A DNA stretch of 5,253 nt from Desulfocapsa sp. (GTDB lineage Bacteria > Desulfobacterota > Desulfobulbia > Desulfobulbales > Desulfocapsaceae), in contig JAOZLI010000187.1 of NCBI GenBank assembly GCA_029934915.1, positions 1 through 5,253 on the forward strand, in the 5' to 3' direction. Within the stretch, counting starts at the first letter, position 1. Every line of letters starts with the position of its first letter. Of the stretch, positions 1-5,253 are shown in pieces. The notes under the pieces are model-generated. The model did no database searches. It was not told the DNA's origin and saw nothing but the letters and a program-made list of their open reading frames with translations. Position numbers and translations under genes: made by a program.

Positions 1-863
1 TTGATGAAGCGTCCCAAATACTTCTTCCCCAGGCATTGTTGTCACTTATTCATGGGAGAGGGAACTATCTTTTGCTGGGCGATGTCCGCCAGCTGCCGCC
101 AATCATCCGTTCGCAAGCTGGTGATTTGGAGGCAGGAGAAGAATCTGTTCGTTTGTCTGTCTTGGAATTGTTGCTCAAACACTATCCACATCAGAATCAG
201 GTATTGGATACAACATACAGGATGAATGATACGATTTGTCGTTTCCCCAGCAAGACCTGGTATAAGAACCAACTGATCCCGGCCAGTGAAATTGCCGAAA
301 ACCGTTTGCAGTTAAGGCCTTCAACAGAAAATGATCTGATAGACGAAATAATTGATCCTCAAAAACCTGTGGTGCTGGTGGGAATAGATCATCACGATTG
401 GAGTGAGGCTACCGGATTGGAAGCAGATTTGCTGGCCGCGATCAGCCATCGTCTGCTGACCAGCTATGGAATAGACAATGATCAGGTGGCAATAATCTCA
501 CCTCATCGCGCTCAAAATAATAGTATCGCCGAAAGTCTCGCTGGTCTGCTAGGCCATGATGATCTACCGGTAATTGATACGGTGGAACGTATGCAGGGAG
601 CGGAAAGGGATGTGATTCTTTTTGGCTTTGCCTGCACCGAGTATGATCAGATGTTCTCGGAGTTTTTGAATAATCCTAACCGCTTTAATGTGGCCCTCAC
701 CAGAGCGAGGCGTAAAGTCATTGTGGTGGGCAACAAAATCTTCTTTGAATCTCTTGCCGCAACGGAAAAACAGCTTTCTGACAATGCTTGTTTTAAGGAG
801 TTTGTCGAGTATTGTCGGGAGAAAGAGTGTTATTTTGAGTTTGAAGAGAATACCGTAAAGTAA
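1..863 (+). CDS. SF1 helicase, Upf1/DNA2-like C-terminal part (5' end outside window)
   Basis: This is the C-terminal RecA-like half of a superfamily 1 nucleic-acid helicase, which would use ATP to translocate on or unwind DNA or RNA. The reading frame is open from base 3, where the first codons read DEASQ (motif II, Walker B, 3-17). It continues with GDVRQLPP (motif III, 78-101), TYRM (motif IV, 213-224), DTVERMQGAERDV (motif V, 576-614) and RFNVALTRARR (motif VI with the arginine finger, 681-713). About 50 residues follow motif VI before TAA at 861-863. Because motif II sits at the very edge, motif I and the whole N-terminal half lie upstream; the TTG at 36 is internal and should not be taken as a start. 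The TYRM, QGxE and NVALTRAR pattern is typical of the Upf1/DNA2/SMUBP2 type (AAA_12) rather than UvrD/Rep. Any N-terminal nuclease or accessory domain is not visible. No frame damage is seen in this part. Confidence 0.93.
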   Translation, partial: DEASQILLPQALLSLIHGRGNYLLLGDVRQLPPIIRSQAGDLEAGEESVRLSVLELLLKHYPHQNQVLDTTYRMNDTICRFPSKTWYKNQLIPASEIAENRLQLRPSTENDLIDEIIDPQKPVVLVGIDHHDWSEATGLEADLLAAISHRLLTSYGIDNDQVAIISPHRAQNNSIAESLAGLLGHDDLPVIDTVERMQGAERDVILFGFACTEYDQMFSEFLNNPNRFNVALTRARRKVIVVGNKIFFESLAATEKQLSDNACFKEFVEYCREKECYFEFEENTVK

Positions 864-880
864 AAGTGGATATCGCTTTT
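862..880 (+). terminator. Weak hairpin at the helicase stop codon
   Basis: AAAAGTG (862-868) can pair with CGCTTTT (874-880) around a 5-nt loop, giving a 7-bp stem with one G-U pair that overlaps the helicase stop codon. The T-run lies inside the stem rather than after it, so this is at best a weak terminator. A second small stem follows (883-888 with 892-897). It is reported because it is the only termination-like structure between the helicase and the next gene. Confidence 0.2.
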
Positions 881-906
881 CTGTGGAATCTTTTCACAAT
901 TCCCGG

Positions 907-1080
907 TCAAAAAGAACGAGGATCTTCCTGCGCAAACAGCCTTTTGTCGGGATCCTCCAGTGAGGCATAGGGCTTGTCTGCAAAGATCTTCTTTGCAAGA
1001 GTGGGCTTTCCCGACTGCCTGGGACCAGTAATAGTTACAATGGGTAGGTTGGCTTACAGCAAGATCCTTTGGCAGATTTT
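907..1080 (-). pseudogene. Remnant of an AAA_14/DUF4143-type P-loop ATPase (N-terminal fragment)
   Basis: Read on the minus strand, 1053 down to 910 encodes an uninterrupted 48-residue stretch containing LPIVTITGPRQSGKPTLAK, then KPYASLEDPD and FAQEDPRSF. This matches, from family knowledge, the start of the widespread ATPases with an AAA_14 domain followed by DUF4143, which usually open with a GPRQSGKTTL Walker A and then a SLExPDxRxFAxEDPRxFL segment. The gene is clearly dead. A TAA in frame at 1056-1054 lies just before the Walker A, and a TGA at 909-907 ends it where several hundred residues should follow. The Walker A threonine after GK is proline (codon 1005-1003). Upstream, KDLAV appears in another frame (1069-1055), which fits a frameshift, since these proteins commonly carry a helix of that kind before the P-loop strand. 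The rest of the gene is missing. The plus-strand open frame over 974-1204 is the antisense shadow of this remnant. Confidence 0.75.
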
Positions 1081-1154
1081 TTTAGTTTCCTTCCTGAGGA
1101 TAAGAGCATTGAAATGCGTTGCTAGAATTTTAGTAATCTGCTATTTTCAGGTAC

Positions 1155-1183
1155 TTACAAAAAATAATCATTCTGCATATTTT
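1155..1183 (+). promoter_or_regulatory. Possible sigma-70 promoter for the three-gene operon
   Basis: TTACAA (1155-1160) and TATTTT (1178-1183) are spaced by 17 nt and lie about 25 nt upstream of the ATG at 1209. The matches to TTGACA and TATAAT are only 3/6 and 4/6, and the region is AT-rich, so chance is likely. The position is plausible because the operon is preceded by a non-coding interval and no promoter is needed further downstream. Confidence 0.2.
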
Positions 1184-1208
1184 CCCCCCAAAGAAAGAGA
1201 GTAAAACC

Positions 1209-2045
1209 ATGGATAACGAAGCATATCTACAAGAAAAACAAGAACAGTTAAAAACAGTCCTCAGCCCGTATCAGAAAGAGCTGAACCGTGGTCAGAAGTT
1301 TGCCGATTTCTTGAAGCAATGTGTGAATTGTGCCAGCCGTGATGATTTTTTGCGGCTGGATGAATTGTTGAACAGTAAAATGGCAAAAACGCTTGTTGAA
1401 GAAGAGGCGCTAGCAGAATGCGAACCATTGCTGGATAGTCTACGGGAAGATGCCAGGGAAAAAGTTGAACGATACCGCCTGGAATTTGTGGAGGCCTTGG
1501 TTCGGCGGGGTGAAGAGGCGGGGCTTGATATTGAGATTGATTTTCCCCGTTTTTCTATACTCAAAGGAATTGATGGTGAGATAGCCTTTGCCGATCGCAG
1601 TACCACCATCAACAAGAAAGTCATGAAATCCATTGATCCTCGTCGAATTGTGGCGGCGCTTGGACGGCTGAAAAAACAACTCTATGACAAACCCTTTGAT
1701 CCACGGAAATATGTGGAAAGCCTGTTCGCAACCTATGCAAAGATGTGTAAAAACGATAATACCCCCATGGGGGCGGACATTCCCATTCTAGATTTTTATT
1801 TGGAATATGTTATCGCTTCGCAGAGCAAGGTGTTCTTTTCCAATATGGAGAAAGGTAAATTCCGTGGCTACAGCCTGGAACAGTTCAGTGTGGATGTGTG
1901 GCGTTGTTTTGAGTCGAATTGTACCGCAACGTCCAAAGGGATGAATTTTCGCTTGACTCCCGGACGCAACTATTCGCTCTGGCTGCTGGATAGTACCGGA
2001 GAAAAGAAACAGATAGGCTTCATTTCCTTTCAGGAGAGTGAGTAA
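1209..2045 (+). CDS. Uncharacterised 278-aa protein, first gene of the ATPase operon
   Basis: I do not recognise this protein and assign no function. It starts at ATG 1209 with GAGAG seven bases upstream and ends at TAA 2043-2045. Three zones can be seen. Residues 1-100 are strongly helical and charged, with coiled-coil-like stretches (about 3-30 and 60-100). Residues 105-140 look like beta strands (LDIEIDFPRFSILKG, then GEIAFADRSTTINKKV). Residues 141-278 are mixed: a compact segment SIDPRRIVAALGRLKKQLYD followed by KPFDPRKYVESL (141-171), a helical part, and a C-terminal hairpin-like end (250-274). No P-loop, metal-binding cluster, signal peptide or membrane segment is seen, so it is probably cytoplasmic. 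Only two bases separate it from the next gene, an ATPase, which suggests a structural or adaptor partner of the ATPases; that is inference from context alone. Confidence 0.9.
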   Translation: MDNEAYLQEKQEQLKTVLSPYQKELNRGQKFADFLKQCVNCASRDDFLRLDELLNSKMAKTLVEEEALAECEPLLDSLREDAREKVERYRLEFVEALVRRGEEAGLDIEIDFPRFSILKGIDGEIAFADRSTTINKKVMKSIDPRRIVAALGRLKKQLYDKPFDPRKYVESLFATYAKMCKNDNTPMGADIPILDFYLEYVIASQSKVFFSNMEKGKFRGYSLEQFSVDVWRCFESNCTATSKGMNFRLTPGRNYSLWLLDSTGEKKQIGFISFQESE

Positions 2046-2047
2046 TA

Positions 2048-3340
2048 ATGAATGGAGGAGAGATTGCAGACTTAGAACCTTTTCAGGCACGCTCCATTAT
2101 AGAAGAGATGCGTAAGGGCAGTGTTCCGGCCGAGTATGTTTCGTTCTTCACCGTGGGACGGGATAATTGGCTGACTTTTATTGAAGATGATCTGGTGAAC
2201 TATATTGCAGAAGGTGGTGCCAAGGTTCGTTTTCTGCACGGCAGCTATGGCGATGGCAAGACTCATTTTATGTCTGTAATACGTCATATCGCGCTGAAAC
2301 AGGGTTTTGCTGTCTCCTTTGTGGTACTTACTCGTGATGTACCTATTCATAAATTTGAAGCTGTTTACCAGGCAATTGTCCAGCAATTGAGTGGAAAATT
2401 TGAAGGAACCGGGATCCGCAGCCTCCTCAATCACTGGCTGGATAGTTTGGCGGTAAATGATACGTTTCCAGACGCAAAACAAATTACTGGCCTTGCCGAA
2501 AGCCTGCGTAATCTGCCTGGTATGAATGTAAATTTTGCCAATGCTCTTGTTGCTCTGGTGAAAAATCGTTTTCTGCCTCTTGAGGGTGAAGAGTTACAGG
2601 AAGAACGCATTGATGCCCGGGAAACGCTTTTCCGCTGGTTTGAAGCCGGTAAAATGACGAAAAAGGAGATAAAGCCCTTTTCCATTTTTGAAGTGGTTAG
2701 CAAAGCAAATAGCAAGCAGATGCTTAATTCTTTGAATAGCTTTCTGCGCTTTTACGGTCACAAGGGTATTATCCTATTACTGGATGAACTGGAAACAGTT
2801 ATTGTACAAGGTAAATCCATTCGTAACGCTGCCTACGAAAACGTACGGCTTCTTATAGATAACACCGAACAGGCCTCATGTTTTCACATCTTTTTTGCAA
2901 TTATCCCTGAGGTACTCTTAAATGAAAATGGTTTTAAATCATATGATGCTCTGTGGAGCAGAGTACGTTCAATTGGGCAGCAGGGTAAGCAATTAAATTA
3001 TCGCGGGGTGTTGGTCGATTTGCATCGTACTCCATTAAAAACAGAAGAATTGGTCAACCTGGGGCAATCCCTGCGGCAGATTCATCAGATTTCCTATCGT
3101 TGGGATGCCACCGAGTCGGTTCCCGATGGAATATTGGAGGAAATCTGTGCAAATCAAAAAAAGATGGGTTTACTCAGCGAAGTTAGATTGTATGTCAAGC
3201 AGGTGATCCTTTTGCTGGATATGGCTGAACAGGGCATAGACGTTGTAAATAAACTGGATCTTGACGAGCATATCGTCAACAGTCAGCAGGAAATGGAGCA
3301 GGAAAAGGTAGAAAAGTTACAGCCGAGCTGGGATAATTAG
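2048..3340 (+). CDS. P-loop ATPase, DUF2791/BrxD-like (first of a tandem pair)
   Basis: This is a 430-aa AAA+/STAND-like ATP-binding protein. A short N-terminal helical segment (residues 13-45, with EEMRKGSVPAEYVSFFTVGR) precedes the P-loop GSYGDGKTH (65-73), and the Walker B strand IILLLDE ends with D246-E247. A strand reading FFAIIPE follows at about residues 282-288 and may be the sensor-1 position. Near the C-terminus, SEVRLYVKQVILLLDMAEQG marks a helical domain. The N-terminal R-x-G pattern followed by GR, then KVRFLHGSYGDGKTH, is what I associate with the DUF2791 family, including BREX BrxD; the assignment is by recollection. Its length of about 430 aa fits that family. ATG 2048 lies two bases after the upstream stop, with AGGAG (2032-2036) inside the end of that gene, so translation is probably coupled. 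All core ATPase residues are present and it should be active. No membrane segment or signal peptide is seen. Confidence 0.92.
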   Translation: MNGGEIADLEPFQARSIIEEMRKGSVPAEYVSFFTVGRDNWLTFIEDDLVNYIAEGGAKVRFLHGSYGDGKTHFMSVIRHIALKQGFAVSFVVLTRDVPIHKFEAVYQAIVQQLSGKFEGTGIRSLLNHWLDSLAVNDTFPDAKQITGLAESLRNLPGMNVNFANALVALVKNRFLPLEGEELQEERIDARETLFRWFEAGKMTKKEIKPFSIFEVVSKANSKQMLNSLNSFLRFYGHKGIILLLDELETVIVQGKSIRNAAYENVRLLIDNTEQASCFHIFFAIIPEVLLNENGFKSYDALWSRVRSIGQQGKQLNYRGVLVDLHRTPLKTEELVNLGQSLRQIHQISYRWDATESVPDGILEEICANQKKMGLLSEVRLYVKQVILLLDMAEQGIDVVNKLDLDEHIVNSQQEMEQEKVEKLQPSWDN

Positions 3341-3344
3341 CGTT

Positions 3345-4559
3345 ATGGATATGGATGAATTTTCCAGTGTGTTGAATGGTTGTGATAACTTTTTGTTGCG
3401 AAGAGCTGTTGAACGGTTGCGGGAGGGGCTTTTTGACCCTTTTGCCGTGCAGTTGTTGACGGCCAGAGAATCACAGTTAAATAAGGTGTTTGATACTGGA
3501 GTAAAAACGCTTGCCCGCAATGAATCACCCCATCTTTGTGTTTGTGGATCCTATGGTCAGGGAAAATCCCATAGCTTGACCTACCTCCGCGAGCGTGCTC
3601 GTAAGCAGGGTTTTGTTAGCAGTTTTATCAACCTTGATCCAAGAGAAATTCCATTTCATGATTTTCGGCAGGTTTACCGGGCATTAGTGGAGAGTATTCG
3701 CTTTCCGGATAGTGATGATACCCTGGCGCAATATTGGAAAAAATGGAATAAAGAGCACACCGGAGCTGATTGTATTCCTGATTCCATGCCTCATTTTTTT
3801 AAATCTGTCTTAACGGCTCTTGCCAGTAAAAATCTGCGACTCAGTCAAAAACAAAAAACCTTGAAAAAGCATGCCACCTTCCGGCCCCGCGAGTTTCCCT
3901 GGATGTTGGCAAATGCCTTGAAGGGTGAAGTTTTACCGGTGTTTCGTTTACGTCACGCTCTAAAATATCGGGAGGTGCCGTTTTATAAAGACGCTTCCTT
4001 GGTGTGTAAAGGTTGGGAACCTTATTTTCAGGCTGTATGTAGTTTTGCGGAAATGTTCCGGAATATGGGTTTCAAGGGGTGGGTACTGTTCTTTGATGAA
4101 GGCGAGTCCATTGTTCAGCGGCCTGTTAATATTCGTCGGAAAAGTTATACTATTCTGGATCGGTTCTTTGCACCAGTATCTTCTCGGGCGGGTCTTTATC
4201 CGATATTTGCCTTTACTAATGATTTTTTTATGCAGGTACGTGGTGAAGATTATGACAGGGTCGTTATCAAAAATGAGCAGGAACAACCTTATTTTGAAAA
4301 GGATTATGGTGAGTCATGGAAGCAGTTAACCTGTCACAATCTGCATGATCTTGTAGCACAGGATTGGCAGAAGTTGAGTAAAAAACTGATCTGTCTTCAT
4401 GCAGGCGCCTATGCCTGGAAGCCTTCGGATCAAACCATTTCCGACATAACGACTGCTGCAGCAAAGGCAACGGTCGGGCAGGAAGCCAGGTTGAAAATAA
4501 AAGCTCTGGTTGAGCATTTGGATCTTATGCAGCAGGAAATCGTACTACGAGTTTCCTGA
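3345..4559 (+). CDS. P-loop ATPase, DUF2791/BrxD-like (second of a tandem pair)
   Basis: This is a 404-aa ATP-binding protein and a diverged paralogue of the preceding gene. Matching landmarks run in the same order. The N-terminal helix is VERLREGLFDP (22-32), the Walker A is GSYGQGKSH (68-76), and the segment after it has KQGFVSSFINLDPREIPFHDFRQVYRAL-type spacing as in the neighbour. The Walker B is WVLFFDE (246-252), a sensor-like strand IFAFTND follows, and the C-terminal helix EARLKIKALVEHLDL matches the neighbour's EVRLYVKQVILLLDM. A basic stretch at about 164-182 (SQKQKTLKKHATFRPRE) is specific to this copy. It begins four bases after the upstream stop. No good ribosome binding site precedes ATG 3345, so expression probably depends on translational coupling; ATG 3351 is an alternative start two codons on. 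Both catalytic motifs look intact. Overall identity to the neighbour is low, so this is an old duplication and hetero-oligomer formation is plausible, though not shown. Confidence 0.92.
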   Translation: MDMDEFSSVLNGCDNFLLRRAVERLREGLFDPFAVQLLTARESQLNKVFDTGVKTLARNESPHLCVCGSYGQGKSHSLTYLRERARKQGFVSSFINLDPREIPFHDFRQVYRALVESIRFPDSDDTLAQYWKKWNKEHTGADCIPDSMPHFFKSVLTALASKNLRLSQKQKTLKKHATFRPREFPWMLANALKGEVLPVFRLRHALKYREVPFYKDASLVCKGWEPYFQAVCSFAEMFRNMGFKGWVLFFDEGESIVQRPVNIRRKSYTILDRFFAPVSSRAGLYPIFAFTNDFFMQVRGEDYDRVVIKNEQEQPYFEKDYGESWKQLTCHNLHDLVAQDWQKLSKKLICLHAGAYAWKPSDQTISDITTAAAKATVGQEARLKIKALVEHLDLMQQEIVLRVS

Positions 4560-4598
4560 AAATATCATAATTGATGGCATTGTAAAAAGACCACACTC

Positions 4599-4681
4599 AC
4601 CATGAAGGGCATGAAGGGCATGAAGTTAAAAGACTGCTTAGCTGTTATTTTTTTCTTCATGCCCTTCATGTGCTTCATGGT
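4599..4681. repeat. Long inner hairpin, 27-nt arms
   Basis: The left arm (4599-4625) begins ACCATGAAGGGC and ends GGCATGAAG. The right arm (4655-4681) begins CTTCATGCCC and ends CTTCATGGT. They are complementary at 25 of 27 positions; the two mismatches are adjacent, at left positions 4608-4609. The loop is 29 nt (4626-4654) and carries a T-rich run. As RNA it would form a very stable stem just after the operon stop codon. No U-tract directly follows the stem (the TTTTT at 4690 is eight bases further on), so it is not a textbook intrinsic terminator, but it could protect the 3' end of the operon mRNA or reduce read-through. Confidence 0.85.
4602..4625 (+). repeat. 9-bp tandem repeat, ATGAAGGGC
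   Basis: Two complete units of ATGAAGGGC (4602-4610 and 4611-4619) and a third partial unit ATGAAG (4620-4625) stand head to tail and make up most of the left arm of the inner hairpin. The right arm keeps the same nine-base periodicity on the other strand but with one altered spacer (TGTGC in place of TGCCC), so the two arms have diverged slightly. Confidence 0.85.
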
Positions 4682-4686
4682 AGAAT
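4678..4686 (+). promoter_or_regulatory. Possible extended -10 promoter for the dynamin-like gene
   Basis: TGGTAGAAT (4678-4686) fits an extended -10 element: TGn followed by TAGAAT, 5/6 to TATAAT. No good -35 hexamer is found at the usual distance, which extended -10 promoters can do without. Transcription would begin near 4693, giving a leader of about 44 nt before ATG 4737. The site straddles the outer end of the hairpin's right arm, so the repeat element would supply the promoter. Confidence 0.3.
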
Positions 4687-4736
4687 AGGTTTTTACGACG
4701 CCATCATAATTAATACGTCATACAGAGAGTTCTCCC

Positions 4737-5253
4737 ATGTTTGAAACGAAACTACAGACCGAAATTCAGAACAAAGTAGGCAAAAAAATAGCACCGTTAT
4801 TTTCCAAATATGATATGGATTTCAGCAGTCTTGAATCCGCTATGAAATGGAAACCCATTGTGCTTATCATAGGCAATTATTCCTCTGGCAAATCCACCTT
4901 GATCAACGAAATTATAGGTGAGGATATCCAGCGTACCGGCCAGGCGCCCACCGATGATGCCTTTACCATTATCACTTCTGAGGGGCGCGATAAGCCTCCG
5001 GAAGTTCCCGGATCAACGCTTATTCATGACCAAAAACTACCCTTTGGTAAATTCAGGGAATTTGGAGAGAAACTGAGCTCCCACCTCTGCCTGAGAAATG
5101 TCGATTCACCTGACTTTGAGAACATGGCTATCATTGATAGCCCGGGAATGCTTGATGCTACATCGGAAAAAGATCGTGGTTATGACTACATGGAGGTGCT
5201 GGGTGAATTTGCCAAAATGGCCGATCTCATTGTCCTCATGTTTGATCCCCATA
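4737..5253 (+). CDS. EHD-like dynamin-superfamily GTPase (3' end outside window)
   Basis: The N-terminal 172 residues of a large GTPase are present; the frame is open to the right edge. A helical lead (1-38) precedes the G domain. G1 is IGNYSSGKST (45-54). A G2 threonine is likely in APTDDAFT (70-77). After EVPGST (89-94) and FGKFREFGEKL (103-113) comes G3, IIDSPGML (132-139), and then RGYDY (147-151) and ADLIVLMFDPH (162-172). The VPG segment, the DxPG followed by RGYDY/F, and ADLIxLxFDxH are hallmarks of the EHD branch of dynamins, known for ATP- or GTP-driven membrane tubulation in eukaryotes; bacterial members are little studied. G4 and the assembly and membrane-binding helices would lie beyond the window. 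ATG 4737 is supported by GAGAG at 4725-4729. The 177-bp gap and the repeat element separate it from the ATPase operon, so it is likely its own transcription unit. Confidence 0.88.
   Translation, partial: MFETKLQTEIQNKVGKKIAPLFSKYDMDFSSLESAMKWKPIVLIIGNYSSGKSTLINEIIGEDIQRTGQAPTDDAFTIITSEGRDKPPEVPGSTLIHDQKLPFGKFREFGEKLSSHLCLRNVDSPDFENMAIIDSPGMLDATSEKDRGYDYMEVLGEFAKMADLIVLMFDPH

Larger units (their letters stand above)
864..1208. other. 345-bp interval between helicase and operon
   Basis: This stretch has no intact gene. From left to right it holds two small hairpins next to the helicase stop (862-897), the minus-strand ATPase remnant (907 to about 1080), a T-rich stretch around 1078-1090, and an AT-rich lead (about 1100-1190) ending in a purine-rich AAAGAGAG (1194-1201) that serves as ribosome binding site for the gene at 1209. 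No tRNA or attachment-site-like repeat was seen. The oppositely oriented dead gene argues that the helicase and the downstream operon are separate transcription units, or were separated by its insertion. Confidence 0.7.
4573..4705. mobile_element. 133-bp MITE-like nested inverted-repeat element
   Basis: The ends are GATGGCATTGTAAAAA (4573-4588) and TTTTTACGACGCCATC (4690-4705), inverted copies matching at 14 of 16 positions. Immediately outside them stands the same hexamer in direct orientation, ATAATT at 4567-4572 and at 4706-4711, as expected for a target-site duplication. A second, longer inverted repeat is nested inside (4599-4625 with 4655-4681). There is no open reading frame, so any mobility would depend on a transposase elsewhere. 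The end sequence resembles dispersed repeats I associate with Desulfobacterota genomes, which is recollection. An alternative is a REP/BIME-type hairpin spread by a RAYT-like transposase. The AT-rich duplication could be chance. Confidence 0.55.
4567..4711. repeat. Direct hexamer pair ATAATT flanking the element
   Basis: ATAATT occurs at 4567-4572 and 4706-4711, each directly touching an end of the 133-bp inverted-repeat element and in the same orientation. This is the arrangement left by transposition with a 6-bp target duplication. Including the ATC inside the right arm, the shared string is nine bases (ATCATAATT at 4564-4572 and 4703-4711), so the exact boundary between target and element is uncertain. 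Confidence 0.5.

Noticed and set aside
1..225. 74-aa open frame at the left edge
   Set aside because: It overlaps the helicase in another frame, while the helicase frame shows motifs II, III and IV over the same bases.
974..1204. 76-aa plus-strand open frame in the gap before the operon
   Set aside because: It lies partly antisense to the ATPase remnant, has no ribosome binding site that I can see, and its composition is not protein-like; the minus strand carries the meaningful signal.
1292..1633. 113-aa minus-strand frame rich in serine
   Set aside because: Serine- and arginine-rich composition is typical of the antisense of a coding region, and it lies wholly within the 278-aa gene.
1209..4559. 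Complete BREX system
   Set aside because: Only BrxD-like ATPases are seen; no methyltransferase, PglZ, BrxC/PglY or Lon-like gene is in the window.
2048..4559. Recent tandem duplication of one ATPase gene
   Set aside because: The two genes align only at motifs and their nucleotide sequences are dissimilar, so the duplication is ancient or the genes were assembled from different sources.
4599..4681. CRISPR array
   Set aside because: The repeated unit is only nine bases, there are no spacers, and the copies form one hairpin rather than a regular array.
4599..4694. Intrinsic terminator of the operon
   Set aside because: The stem is long, but it is not GC-rich at its base and no T-run directly follows it; the TTTTT at 4690-4694 belongs to the outer arm. 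Some termination effect is possible but not supported.

Overview
This 5253-base window has moderate GC content and looks like an accessory (genomic-island or defence-type) region of a Gram-negative bacterium. The best hint of the lineage is an intergenic element at 4573-4705. Its arms (GATGGCRTYGTAAAAA) and its ATGAAGGGC units resemble, from memory, dispersed intergenic repeats common in sulfate-reducing Desulfobacterota (former Deltaproteobacteria). That placement is an inference and has not been searched.

Layout. (1) 1-863, +: the C-terminal part of an SF1 helicase of the Upf1/DNA2 type, cut by the left edge exactly at motif II. (2) 864-1208: a 345-bp gap containing, on the minus strand, a degraded N-terminal fragment of an AAA_14/DUF4143-type ATPase gene. 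(3) 1209-4559, +: a tight three-gene operon (gaps of 2 and 4 nt). It encodes a 278-aa protein I do not recognise and two adjacent, paralogous P-loop ATPases of 430 and 404 aa that resemble the DUF2791/BrxD family. (4) 4560-4736: a gap almost filled by a 133-bp nested inverted-repeat element with possible 6-bp target duplications, i.e. a MITE-like insertion. (5) 4737-right edge, +: the N-terminal 172 residues of a dynamin-superfamily GTPase that looks like an EHD protein, cut by the right edge.

How the genes may work together. The only strong coupling visible is among the three operon genes. The two ATPases share a Walker A of the form GSYGxGK(T/S)H, a Walker B ending in DE, and a similar C-terminal motif, so a hetero-oligomeric ATPase pair with the 278-aa protein as partner is a reasonable hypothesis. 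BrxD-like ATPases are known from BREX phage-defence loci. No pglX/brxX methylase or pglZ gene lies in this window, so it cannot be called BREX. The helicase and the dynamin-like GTPase are separated from the operon by a decayed gene and by a repeat element, so they may be neighbours rather than components.
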